Assembly (NCBI RefSeq): GCF_900217905.1
Contig: NZ_OBMO01000025.1
Span: forward strand, 1-62,878
Source: Alloalcanivorax xenomutans
Lineage (GTDB): Bacteria > Pseudomonadota > Gammaproteobacteria > Pseudomonadales > Alcanivoracaceae
DNA: 62,878 bases
Direction: 5' to 3'
A model generated the notes under the pieces. That model was not told the origin of the DNA, did not search any database, and saw nothing but the letters and a program-made list of their open reading frames with translations. Of this stretch, positions 45,640-54,074 are shown one piece after another; positions within the stretch are counted from its first letter, which is position 1; each line of letters starts with the position of its first letter. The translations under genes and the position numbers were made by a program.

Positions 45640-46217
45640 TACTGTTCTCCCCCACTCCCGGCCTGGTCGAGAACGGGCTGGAATTTTTCTTCCCAGACCC
45701 GCTCGTTCAGATCGCCGGCGTGCCGCAATACCACCCGCCCTTCGGGATTCAACAGGAACGTTTCCGGTGCGCCGTAAACGCCCAGGTCGAGCCCCAACTG
45801 ACCGTCCTGGTCCACCACCACTTCGCTGTAGGGGTTGCCCAGATTGGCCAGATAGTCCCGCGCCGCGTCGGTCTCGTCCTTGTAGTTGAGTCCGATGATG
45901 GGAATCCCCCGGGCCGCCAGTTGCAGCAGATAGGGGTGCTCCACGTAGCAGGTCGGGCACCAGGTGGCCCAGACGTTCAGCAACTTCCAGTTCTGATCCC
46001 GCAGGGAAGCCGGTGTGATGGTCCGTTCACCTAATAAGGAAGGCAGTTGGAACGCCGGTAACGGCTTGCCCACCAATTCCGAGGGCAGCTCTTCCGGGTT
46101 ACGGCCCAGGCCACTGGCCAGCAACACCGCCAGGGCCACGAACGCCACCAACGGCAGGAACACCCACAGACTGACGCCGCGCTGATGGCGCGGCTTACCA
46201 CGATCAAGCCTGTTCAC
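45639..46217 (-). CDS. ccmG: Thiol-disulfide oxidoreductase CcmG/DsbE
   Basis: The protein is 192 aa. It has an N-terminal membrane anchor (residues 15-35) and a thioredoxin fold with the redox pair Cys87 and Cys90 in WATWCPTCYVEHP. The start is a GTG at 46217, with GGAGGAG at ideal distance, overlapping the ccmF end by 14 bp. It keeps apocytochrome thiols reduced in the periplasm. Confidence 0.95.
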   Translation of the reverse strand: MNRLDRGKPRHQRGVSLWVFLPLVAFVALAVLLASGLGRNPEELPSELVGKPLPAFQLPSLLGERTITPASLRDQNWKLLNVWATWCPTCYVEHPYLLQLAARGIPIIGLNYKDETDAARDYLANLGNPYSEVVVDQDGQLGLDLGVYGAPETFLLNPEGRVVLRHAGDLNERVWEEKFQPVLDQAGSGGEQ

Positions 46218-48159
46218 GAGCCACTCCTCCCATGGGTTTGCGATAACGCCGGTCGGACAGTGCCAAGGCACCACCGAGCGCCATGACCAGGGCGCCCAGC
46301 CAGATCCAGCGCACCATCGGTTTGTGATAGATGCGTACCGCCCAGGCGTCATCACCCAGGGGCTCGCCCAGCGCCACATAAAGATCACGCATCAGCCGGC
46401 CGTCGATGGCCGCCTCCGTCATCACCTGGCCGGAGGCCCGATAGGTGCGTTTTTCGGGGTTCATTTCGGTCACCGGACGGCCGTCCCGGCTGACCAGAAA
46501 GTGGCCTTTCTGGGACTGATAATTCGGCCCCTGTGGATCACTGAGGCTTTCGAATTCGAAACGGTAGCCACCCACTTCCGCCACATCCCCGGGGCGCATG
46601 CGAACATCCCGCTCGGTCTCATGGAAGCTGACCACGGTGACGCCGGCCACCAGGACCGCCAGCCCGCAATGGGCCACGACCATGCCTATATAGGAACGGG
46701 TCAGTTTACGCAGCCCGGCGAACAGGCCCTGGTTGTAGGCCAGAGCCCGGCGCACCACATCATCCAGATGGGCAAGTACCAGGAACAGAGCCAGAATCAA
46801 TGCCAGGGTACCGGGCCAGGGCGTCGCGCCGGGCAACCGCGCGCCCAGCCAGCCGCCGATCAGGGCCGCCGGCGCCAGCCACAGCAGACGGCGCACCAGT
46901 GGCTTGCCGGCCTGGCGCTTCCAATTGCTCATCATGCCGGGGACCAGCAGCAGGATCAGCAGCAAGGTCAACGGTACGAAGAAGGCGTTGAAGTAAGGGC
47001 TGCGGATCGACACCTTGATGTCCATGGCCTCGCCCAGCAGCGGGAACAAGGTGCCCATCAGCACCACGAAAGTGGCGGCCAGCAGCACCAGATTGTTGCC
47101 CAGCAGGAAGCTTTCACGGGACATGGCCTTGAAGCCGCCCTGCCCGGACAACCGGCCGGCGCGCAGGGCGAACAGAGTCAGCGCGCCACCGGCCACCACC
47201 ACCAGGAAAGCGAGAATGAAGGCACCGCGGCTGGGGTCATTGGCGAAGGCATGGACCGAGGTGAGTACCCCGGAGCGCACCAGGAAAGTGCCAAGCAGAC
47301 TCAGCGAAAAGGTGACGATCGCCAGCAATACGGTCCAGGCGCGGAACAGGTTGCGTTTCTCGCTCACCGCCAGGGAATGGATCAGCGCGGTCCCGGCCAG
47401 CCAGGGCATCAGCGAGGCGTTTTCCACCGGGTCCCAGAACCACCAGCCGCCCCAGCCCAGTTCGTAATAGGCCCACCAGGATCCCAGCGCGATACCAACG
47501 GTAAGGAAACACCAGGCCACCGTGGTCCAGGGACGGGCCCAACGCGCCCAGGCCGGGTCCAGATTGCCTTCCAGCAAGCCGGCGACGGCGAAACCGAACG
47601 CCACGGCGAAGCCCACGTAGCCCATGTACAGCATCGGCGGATGGACGATCAGGCCGGGGTCCTGCAGCAGCGGATTAAGATCGGCACCGTCGATGACGAA
47701 CCAGGGCAGAGCCCGGTCGAAAGGGTTGGAGGTAAACAGCATGAAAGCCAGGAAGCCCACCGCGATCATGCCCATCACCGACAGCACCCGCACCACCATG
47801 GGCAACGGCACGCTGCGGCTCAGCAGCCCGACCAGCGCGGTCCAGCCCGCCAGCATCCAGCCCCACAACAACAGCGACCCTTCATGGCCGCCCCAGATCG
47901 CCGACAGGCGGTAGCCAAGCGGTAATTCGGAATTGCTGTGGTTGGCCACATAGGTGATGGAGAAATCGTTGATATAAAAGCTGTAACCCAGCGCCACGAT
48001 AGCCGCGGTCATGGCCATCCACTGCAGCCAGGCCAGCGGCCGCGCATAGCGCTGCCAGGCCAATACGCCACGGTGAACGCCGATCAGAGGAAAGATCGCC
48101 AGGACCAGGGATGCCGCCAACGCCACCCACAGGGAAAGATGTCCGATTTCCGCCGCCAC
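46204..48159 (-). CDS. ccmF: Cytochrome c heme lyase subunit CcmF
   Basis: The protein is 651 aa with about 15 membrane helices. The WWD motif is GWGGWWFWDPVENASLMPWL. Heme-ligand histidines are in the preceding and following loops (VHPPMLYMGYVG). It ligates heme from CcmE to apocytochrome c. It is the first gene of ccmFGHI, which is separated from ccmABCDE by adk, bfr, oad, nrt, metE and other genes. Confidence 0.97.
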   Translation of the reverse strand: MAAEIGHLSLWVALAASLVLAIFPLIGVHRGVLAWQRYARPLAWLQWMAMTAAIVALGYSFYINDFSITYVANHSNSELPLGYRLSAIWGGHEGSLLLWGWMLAGWTALVGLLSRSVPLPMVVRVLSVMGMIAVGFLAFMLFTSNPFDRALPWFVIDGADLNPLLQDPGLIVHPPMLYMGYVGFAVAFGFAVAGLLEGNLDPAWARWARPWTTVAWCFLTVGIALGSWWAYYELGWGGWWFWDPVENASLMPWLAGTALIHSLAVSEKRNLFRAWTVLLAIVTFSLSLLGTFLVRSGVLTSVHAFANDPSRGAFILAFLVVVAGGALTLFALRAGRLSGQGGFKAMSRESFLLGNNLVLLAATFVVLMGTLFPLLGEAMDIKVSIRSPYFNAFFVPLTLLLILLLVPGMMSNWKRQAGKPLVRRLLWLAPAALIGGWLGARLPGATPWPGTLALILALFLVLAHLDDVVRRALAYNQGLFAGLRKLTRSYIGMVVAHCGLAVLVAGVTVVSFHETERDVRMRPGDVAEVGGYRFEFESLSDPQGPNYQSQKGHFLVSRDGRPVTEMNPEKRTYRASGQVMTEAAIDGRLMRDLYVALGEPLGDDAWAVRIYHKPMVRWIWLGALVMALGGALALSDRRYRKPMGGVAREQA

Positions 48160-48762
48160 CAGTTACCTCCTGAGACACGCCTGGGAAGGATCGGCCCGAC
48201 CGGCCATCCGGGAGCCAACGGCCGCGCGCTCTGTTGTTGTTTCACGTTGCCGTTTCACGGCATCGAGGGGATTCGATGGCCGCGCCGCCCCAGGGTTCCC
48301 TGAAATCGGCCCCCTTGCCCTGTCACGGATCATTCTTTCGGCTGATCCGGTGATTGGGTCCGGGTCGGTCAGTCCCACGACCGAATGTCCGAAGATGACA
48401 CCTTGAGACGACGGGGTCCTGCCCCACAATAGATTAGACTGGCGGCCGGCCTCGCGGAGGCCCGCGGCCGCCGGCGCATGATCGGCACAACGCCGCCGCA
48501 ATGCAAGCCCGGCGCCCGGCGCGGCGGGCCGCCAGGAGCGGCGATGCTGGACATATTTTGAGACGCTTACGTCCGTCCCGGTCATTTCGGGTCTGCTAGT
48601 ATGGTGACTCTGCATGGCAAAATGTCTTAATTCTGCAGTCAAACAGTCATCGGGCATCCATATACTCGCTCAACAACATACTAGCTCAACAATAATGGAC
48701 GCCGGTCTTTATCCCCCGCTGGGATGCCATTGCCGAATTGGCCTGTGTGGAGAGTCAAAGAT
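48160..48762. other. 603-bp divergent intergenic region between ccmF and fabA
   Basis: No convincing gene is visible. Frames across it have poor codon use. It must hold the promoters of ccmFGHI and fabAB. The fabA side is distinctly more AT-rich (48590-48710) and contains the 16-bp tandem repeat at 48662-48693. Confidence 0.65.
48662..48693 (+). promoter_or_regulatory. 16-bp tandem repeat upstream of fabA
   Basis: ATACTCGCTCAACAAC and ATACTAGCTCAACAAT are adjacent direct repeats (14 of 16 identical), about 70 bp upstream of the fabA start. They look like a two-site operator for a regulator of unsaturated fatty acid synthesis. The binding protein is not identifiable from the sequence. Confidence 0.5.
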
Positions 48763-49293
48763 TTGAGTAACGCTAACGTAGAAAGACAATCATCCTATCA
48801 GCGCGACGAACTGCTCGCCTGCGCCCATGGCGAACTGTTCGGCCCGGGCAACGCCCGCCTGCCGCTGCCCAACATGTTGATGGTCGACCGCATCACCCGC
48901 ATTGCCGAGACCGGCGGTGCCCATGATCGCGGTGAGGTGGTCGCCGAACTGGATATCCACCCGGATATGTGGTTCTTCCAATGTCACTTCGAAACCGATC
49001 CGGTGATGCCCGGCTGTCTCGGCCTCGACGCCACCTGGCAGTTACTCGGTTTCTACCTGGGCTGGCTCGGCCACCCCGGTCGCGGCCGCGCCCTCGGTGT
49101 GGGTCAGGTCAAATTCTCCGGCCAGGTGCTGCCCACCGCCAAGAAACTGACCTACCAGATCAATATCAAGCGGGTCATCGCCCGCAAACTGACCATGGGC
49201 CTCGCCGATGCGGTGGTGTCCGTGGACGGTAAACCCATTTACCAGGCCGACGACCTGCGTGTGGGCCTGTTCACCTCGACGGAAGGTTTCTAG
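48763..49293 (+). CDS. fabA: 3-hydroxydecanoyl-ACP dehydratase/isomerase FabA
   Basis: The protein is 176 aa. The active-site residues are His75 in [14 protein letters not shown] and Asp89 in [11 protein letters not shown]. It dehydrates 3-hydroxydecanoyl-ACP and isomerises trans-2 to cis-3-decenoyl-ACP, the branch point to unsaturated fatty acids. The start is a TTG at 48763, preceded by GGAGAG, which gives the normal family N-terminus. An ATG 39 bp upstream has no ribosome site. fabB follows after 8 bp. Confidence 0.96.
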   Translation: MSNANVERQSSYQRDELLACAHGELFGPGNARLPLPNMLMVDRITRIAETGGAHDRGEVVAELDIHPDMWFFQCHFETDPVMPGCLGLDATWQLLGFYLGWLGHPGRGRALGVGQVKFSGQVLPTAKKLTYQINIKRVIARKLTMGLADAVVSVDGKPIYQADDLRVGLFTSTEGF

Positions 49294-49301
49294 GAGTCAT
49301 T

Positions 49302-50519
49302 ATGCGACGCGTCGTTATTACCGGCATGGGCATCGTTTCCTGTTTGGGCAACGATACCGATACCGTCTCTCTTGCGCTGCGCGAAGGACGCTCCGGCATC
49401 CGTTTCAAGGAGGAATATCAGGCTCAGGGCATGCGCAGCCAGATCGCCGGCAGCCCCGACATTGATCTGGAAGCGCTGATCGACCGCAAAAGCCGCCGCT
49501 TCATGGGCGATGCCGCGGCCTACGCCTATGTGGCCATGCAACAGGCCATCGCCGATTCCGGCCTGGAAGACAACCAGGTCAGCAACGAGCGCACCGGTCT
49601 GATCGCCGGCTCCGGCGGCCACTCTTCCCAGAATCAGGTGGAAGCGGCGGACATTGCCCGCTCCCGCGGCGTCAAACGCATCGGTCCTTACATGGTGCCG
49701 CGCGTGATGGCGTCCACGGTCTCCGCCTGTCTGGCCACGCCGTTCAAGATCAAGGGCCTCAACTACTCCATCACTTCCGCTTGCGCCACCAGCGCCCACT
49801 GTATCGGCAATGCCGTGGAGCAAATCCAGATGGGCAAGCAGGATGTGGTGTTCGCCGGCGGTGGCGAGGAAGAGCACTGGACCCTGAGCTGCCTGTTCGA
49901 CGCCATGGGCGCGCTTTCCACCAAGTACAACGACACTCCGGCAACCGCATCACGGGCCTATGACGCCAGCCGCGACGGCTTCGTCATCGCCGGCGGCGGC
50001 GGCATGGTGGTGTTGGAGGAACTGGAGCACGCCAAGGCTCGCGGCGCCCGTATCTACGCGGAAGTGGTGGGCTACGGCGCCACCAGCGACGGCTACGACA
50101 TGGTCGCGCCCAGCGGCGAAGGCGCGGCGCGCTGCATGCGTCAGGCCCTGTCCACGGTGGAAGGCCCGGTGGATTACATCAACGCCCACGGCACCAGCAC
50201 TCCGGTGGGGGATGTGGCGGAGTTGAAGGCGATCCGCGAAGTATTCGGCGGCGGCACCGTGCCGAGCATCAGCTCCACCAAGAGCCTGACCGGCCACAGC
50301 CTGGGCGCCACCGGCGTACAGGAAGCCATCTACTGTCTGCTGATGATGCGCGACGGCTTCACCGCCGCTTCCGCCAACATCCAGGAGCTGGATGAGCAGG
50401 CCGCTGGCCTGCCGATCCTTACCGAACGGCTGGAGCGCGCCCCGGATCTGGCGATCAGCAACAGCTTCGGTTTCGGTGGCACCAACGCCACCCTGGCATT
50501 GCAACGCTGGCAGGGCTGA
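49302..50519 (+). CDS. fabB: Beta-ketoacyl-ACP synthase I FabB
   Basis: The protein is 405 aa. The catalytic triad is Cys161 ([10 protein letters not shown]), His296 ([11 protein letters not shown]) and His332 ([12 protein letters not shown]). It extends cis-3-decenoyl-ACP made by FabA, which makes the pair an unsaturated fatty acid operon. It ends before a bidirectional terminator. Confidence 0.97.
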   Translation: MRRVVITGMGIVSCLGNDTDTVSLALREGRSGIRFKEEYQAQGMRSQIAGSPDIDLEALIDRKSRRFMGDAAAYAYVAMQQAIADSGLEDNQVSNERTGLIAGSGGHSSQNQVEAADIARSRGVKRIGPYMVPRVMASTVSACLATPFKIKGLNYSITSACATSAHCIGNAVEQIQMGKQDVVFAGGGEEEHWTLSCLFDAMGALSTKYNDTPATASRAYDASRDGFVIAGGGGMVVLEELEHAKARGARIYAEVVGYGATSDGYDMVAPSGEGAARCMRQALSTVEGPVDYINAHGTSTPVGDVAELKAIREVFGGGTVPSISSTKSLTGHSLGATGVQEAIYCLLMMRDGFTAASANIQELDEQAAGLPILTERLERAPDLAISNSFGFGGTNATLALQRWQG

Positions 50520-50536
50520 TCGGAACCAGCACGATC

Positions 50537-50569
50537 AAAAAACGGCCCCATCAAGGGGCCGTTTTTTTT
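50537..50569. terminator. Bidirectional terminator between fabB and a porin gene
   Basis: AAAAAACGGCCCC-ATCAA-GGGGCCGTTTTTTTT has A and T tracts on both sides of a 7-8 bp GC stem. It serves fabB on the plus strand and probably the porin on the minus strand. Confidence 0.92.
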
Positions 50570-50630
50570 GTAACCGGACACCTCTGATTCATATCCTTGA
50601 GGTCGCGCACCAGCGGCCCACGGACCTCAA

Positions 50631-51713
50631 TCAGAACTTGTGCGCCAGCCCCACTGACACCAACCCGCCTTTACCGTCGTCATAACCGGCGGCGTCATCG
50701 TCCACGTCCGCATCGGACACTGACAGCAGCGTATAGGCCGTGGTCTGGGCGCCCAGCTTGTAATCCGCGCCGACGGTGCCGGTGGTCAGGGTGTAGCCCA
50801 GATCGTCACTGTCGAAGCGGCCCCCCTGTGCCTTCAGGGTCAGGCGCGGGCTCATGGCCAGACCGGCGCTGAGCAGGTAGGAAGTGCCGTCGAGACGGCT
50901 GGCGCCGGGATAGTCCGGATCCAGACGCAGTTCTTCAACGATCGCGCCCAGGGACAGGTTACCTACCCGCATCCCCAAGGCCCCGCGCAGCACATCCCGG
51001 TCCGCGGGCACATTCAGGCTCACCGGTGCCGGCAGCGCTCTTTCGGTATAGCCGTGCTCGTAAGCCAAGGCGGCGTAAAGGGCATCGCTATTCCAGGTGG
51101 CGGACAGCGCGTAAATATCGGCCAGGCCGTCCTTGGTCTCGTCGTATGGCGGCGTGCCCAGTTCATCCTGTTCGCCCGGCGCGAGCTGGGCTTTCAGTAC
51201 CAGGTTGCCCAGGTTCGGGCTGACCCAGTTCAGGGTATTGCTGTTGCGATATTGGCTGGTGAACACCGTCTGCATGTCAGCGGCGGTGTTGTTGAACTGA
51301 TCCAGCTTGCCTTCCGCCTGTTTGACCAGGCTGTCATAACGACCGGCGAAAACCCGCCCCCAGGGCGTTGCCAGACCAATGTAGCTGTTGCGGGTGCTGA
51401 ACGTGCGACTGCTGCTGCCGTCCACATCGTAACCGGCTTCGAACTGGTAAATCAGTGACAATCCACCCACATCCAAGGGCACTTCATCACGCACACCCAG
51501 ATAGGAGTTATAGGCTTCCACGAACCAGCCGTCGCGTAACGGTGAATCGCCCTCGTCCATGTCATCCAGTGCCGAAGCCAGAGTCCGGCTCGGATAGTCA
51601 TCGGTGCCTTCCAGTGCGATATCGATGCGGCCATAAAACTGCGGCGCGGCCAGCGCCGAGGCCGGCAGAAAAACCAGCAATGCCGGAATGAGTCCGCGAT
51701 GTACGGTGTTCAT
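50631..51713 (-). CDS. Outer-membrane porin (general Gram-negative porin type)
   Basis: The protein is 360 aa with a signal peptide (LIPALLVFLPASALAAP) followed by FYGRIDIALEG, a first porin strand. Alternating beta strands end with GLVSVGLAHKF, with the C-terminal Phe needed for BAM insertion. It is a 16-stranded porin of the family that includes Neisseria and Comamonas porins. Substrate preference is unknown. Confidence 0.92.
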   Translation of the reverse strand: MNTVHRGLIPALLVFLPASALAAPQFYGRIDIALEGTDDYPSRTLASALDDMDEGDSPLRDGWFVEAYNSYLGVRDEVPLDVGGLSLIYQFEAGYDVDGSSSRTFSTRNSYIGLATPWGRVFAGRYDSLVKQAEGKLDQFNNTAADMQTVFTSQYRNSNTLNWVSPNLGNLVLKAQLAPGEQDELGTPPYDETKDGLADIYALSATWNSDALYAALAYEHGYTERALPAPVSLNVPADRDVLRGALGMRVGNLSLGAIVEELRLDPDYPGASRLDGTSYLLSAGLAMSPRLTLKAQGGRFDSDDLGYTLTTGTVGADYKLGAQTTAYTLLSVSDADVDDDAAGYDDGKGGLVSVGLAHKF

Positions 51714-52014
51714 GATCCCTACTCCCTCACATGAAAAATGGGAGCACACTATATGACGATTTAATGACAGGACCAATGAGAGGGGTCAAAGAACCGTATC
51801 GCGGTCCGTGGATCGCTGCTGTCCCACAGCGGCTCCGTGGCTTCCTCCGTGGGAAACTGCCTGGCAGCGAATAGGGTGTGAGCTCATAGCCGCAAGGCGG
51901 CACGGGCGGGCCAAGGGTTTGGCGTGTAAGCGTCAAATAAAAAAAAGCCCGCCAGGAAGGCGGGCAAGGCTGTCACTTGCTTCGAGGAAACTTCAGGACG
52001 TGAGTCCGTATTCT
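51714..52014. other. Intergenic region between two porin genes
   Basis: It holds a degenerate REP element (51829-51870, CCCACAGCGGCTCCGTGGC with CCTGGCAGCGAATAGG) and the terminator of the downstream porin. No gene is visible. Confidence 0.65.
51939..51965 (-). terminator. Rho-independent terminator after the second porin gene
   Basis: On the minus strand GCCCGCC-TTCCT-GGCGGGC is followed by eight T. It lies 49 bp beyond the porin stop at 52015. Confidence 0.9.
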
Positions 52015-53019
52015 TTAGAACTTGTGCTCCATGCCCACACCGAAGGTGGTGTCGTCACGGTCTTCACCGGCATCCGGTTCCAGGGACACTTGGGAGAAGT
52101 AGGCGTAGACCTTGGAGGCCTTGGCCAGTTTGTAGTCGGCGCCAACCGCCATCAGAGTGGCTTCGTCGTCAGTCTGATCGCCCTGGGTCATGCCGTACTG
52201 GGCTTTCAGCTTCCAGCGGTCGATTTTGTAGGCACCGCTGACCAGGAAGGACTGGTCTTCGCCGTCGGCTTCGGATTCTTCGGCGATCTGGTACAGAGCG
52301 CCCAGTTCCACATTACCCGGCTTCAGCATCACCGCGGCGCGGGTGATGTCCAGAGTGGTACCGGTGGTGCCATCAACAACCAGCTCGTCTTCGATATCAG
52401 CATCGTGGGACAGGGCGCCGTAGAAGATGCCCTTTTCAGCGATGATCGCGATGGAGTAGGAATCCGCCAGATCGTTTTCTTCCTGGCCGTCGCCGTCCAG
52501 GTCTTCGCCTTCACCCGGGATGAAAGCACCGTGGATGGTGACCATGTCACCGAGAGTCGGGGTGCTGTACTGAACGATGTTTCCGGCGCGGTTTTCACCG
52601 GCCATGATGTTTTTGATATCGCCTTGCAGATCGTTGAACTGATCCACTTTACCCTGGGCAACCTTGGTCGGGGTGTCGAACTTACCGGCTTTCAGCACAC
52701 CGAAGTCGCCGGCCAGACCACCGAAGATATTACGCTGGCTGAACTCGTCATCATCGCCGTCAACGGAGATTTGGTATTCCGCCTGGTAGATCGCCTTCAG
52801 ACCAGCGAAGTCCAGATCGAAGTCGCCTTTGATACCAACACGGGAAGCGTTGCTGTTCAGGGACCAGTCGTCGTCCACACTTCCGGACTGACCGATTTCA
52901 TTTTCCTGGTTTTCCAGTGAAATGTTCACTTTACCGTAGACGGTAGGACCGTCCGCCAGGGCCAGGCCAGGCAGAGCGACGGCCGCCCCCACAGCGATCG
53001 CGAGCAAATTCTTTTTCAT
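52015..53019 (-). CDS. Outer-membrane porin
   Basis: The protein is 334 aa with a signal peptide (MKKNLLAIAVGAAVALPGLA) and the mature start DGPTVYGKVNISLENQ. It is very acidic, with Asp/Glu-rich loops such as GEGEDLDGDGQEENDLAD, and ends FGVGMEHKF. It is homologous in layout to the porin 300 bp downstream; the two are probably old duplicates with different selectivity. Its strong terminator suggests high expression. Confidence 0.93.
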   Translation of the reverse strand: MKKNLLAIAVGAAVALPGLALADGPTVYGKVNISLENQENEIGQSGSVDDDWSLNSNASRVGIKGDFDLDFAGLKAIYQAEYQISVDGDDDEFSQRNIFGGLAGDFGVLKAGKFDTPTKVAQGKVDQFNDLQGDIKNIMAGENRAGNIVQYSTPTLGDMVTIHGAFIPGEGEDLDGDGQEENDLADSYSIAIIAEKGIFYGALSHDADIEDELVVDGTTGTTLDITRAAVMLKPGNVELGALYQIAEESEADGEDQSFLVSGAYKIDRWKLKAQYGMTQGDQTDDEATLMAVGADYKLAKASKVYAYFSQVSLEPDAGEDRDDTTFGVGMEHKF

Positions 53020-53146
53020 CGCAGCATCTCCTATCAATCAGGCAAGTTAAAAACAGCACGGAAGACGTCGAGCGGAAGCCGCGCGAACATCCTGGTTGCT
53101 TGGGGGCGGAGTATGGGGAGAGCGAATGACGGAAAAGTTGCTTTTA

Positions 53147-53166
53147 TGTGAAGTTTTTATTTCACA
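53147..53166. promoter_or_regulatory. Inverted repeat upstream of the porin gene
   Basis: TGTGAA-GTTTTTAT-TTCACA is a perfect 6-bp inverted repeat, 128 bp upstream of the porin start. It resembles a CRP half-site pair, but the spacing is two bases too wide for TGTGA-N6-TCACA. It is a candidate operator only. Confidence 0.35.
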
Positions 53167-53236
53167 GTCGCGAGGCGGGACGTGACAGGCAGATGACGAA
53201 GCCCCCGAGACGCCGTCATCAGCGGCGTCGGGGGAA

Positions 53237-54031
53237 TTACTCCTGGTCCTTGGCGTGACGCCAGAGTTGTTCCAATTGTTCCGTATTCAGCCCGGCCAGG
53301 GGTGACGAGCTGACGGTTTCCATGTGACGGAAGCGGCGTTCGAACTTGGCGTTGGCACGACGCAGCGCCTGTTCTGGATCCAGTTTCAAATGGCGGGCCA
53401 GGTTGATCAGGGAAAACAGCACATCACCGAACTCGTCTTCCACGGCATCGATATTGTCGCCATCCAGAGCCTGATCCAGCTCCGCCCACTCCGCTTCCAC
53501 CTGCGCCCGCACCGGCGCCGGCCCGGGCCAGTCAAACCCCACCTTAGCCGCTTTCTTTTGCAGTTTGGTGGCACGTTGCAAGGCCGGCAGCCCTTCCGGT
53601 ACACCATCGAGCGCACTGCCATGCTCACGCCCCTTGGCCCGCCGCTCCTCGGCTTTGATCGCCTCCCAGTTGGCGTTCACCGCCTGCTCGTCAGCGGCCG
53701 GGTCGGCGCCAAACACGTGGGGATGGCGGCGGATCATTTTTTCGCTGAGGGTTCGCGTCACCTGCTCGAAGTCGAACAACTCCGCTTCCCGGGCCATCTG
53801 TGAGTGAAACACCACCTGCAACAACAGATCACCCAGTTCTTCCTTGAGCTCGCCATAATCCCGGCGGGCGATGGCCTCGGCCACCTCGAACGCTTCCTCG
53901 ATGGTATAAGGCGCGATGGTGTCGAAGTTCTGCTTCAGATCCCAGGGACAGCCGCCCTCCGGATCCCGCAAACGCGCCATGATGTCGAGCAGTTGCGCGA
54001 TGGCACTGGTCGCGTTGTTGTCCGTGCTCAA
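53237..54031 (-). CDS. mazG: Nucleoside triphosphate pyrophosphohydrolase MazG
   Basis: The protein is 264 aa with two MazG domains, each with an EExxE-type metal site (IEEAFEVAEAIARRDYGELKEELGD in the first; AVEDEFGDVLFSL in the second). It hydrolyses dNTPs and NTPs to monophosphates and can lower ppGpp. The start is a TTG (54031) preceded by GGAGG at 5 bp. It follows relA after 43 bp, a conserved pairing. Confidence 0.95.
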   Translation of the reverse strand: MSTDNNATSAIAQLLDIMARLRDPEGGCPWDLKQNFDTIAPYTIEEAFEVAEAIARRDYGELKEELGDLLLQVVFHSQMAREAELFDFEQVTRTLSEKMIRRHPHVFGADPAADEQAVNANWEAIKAEERRAKGREHGSALDGVPEGLPALQRATKLQKKAAKVGFDWPGPAPVRAQVEAEWAELDQALDGDNIDAVEDEFGDVLFSLINLARHLKLDPEQALRRANAKFERRFRHMETVSSSPLAGLNTEQLEQLWRHAKDQE

Positions 54032-54074
54032 GAAAACCTCCTGGTGAAATATCGCGGGTAGGCAACACGCCGAT

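Noticed and set aside
46324-47925. A 533-residue open frame opposite ccmF
   Set aside because: Extremely Gln/His/Gly-rich translation typical of the antisense of a membrane protein. ccmF is certain.
48163-48657. A 164-residue open frame between ccmF and fabA
   Set aside because: Poor composition, no domain and no ribosome site. The region is better read as a divergent promoter region.
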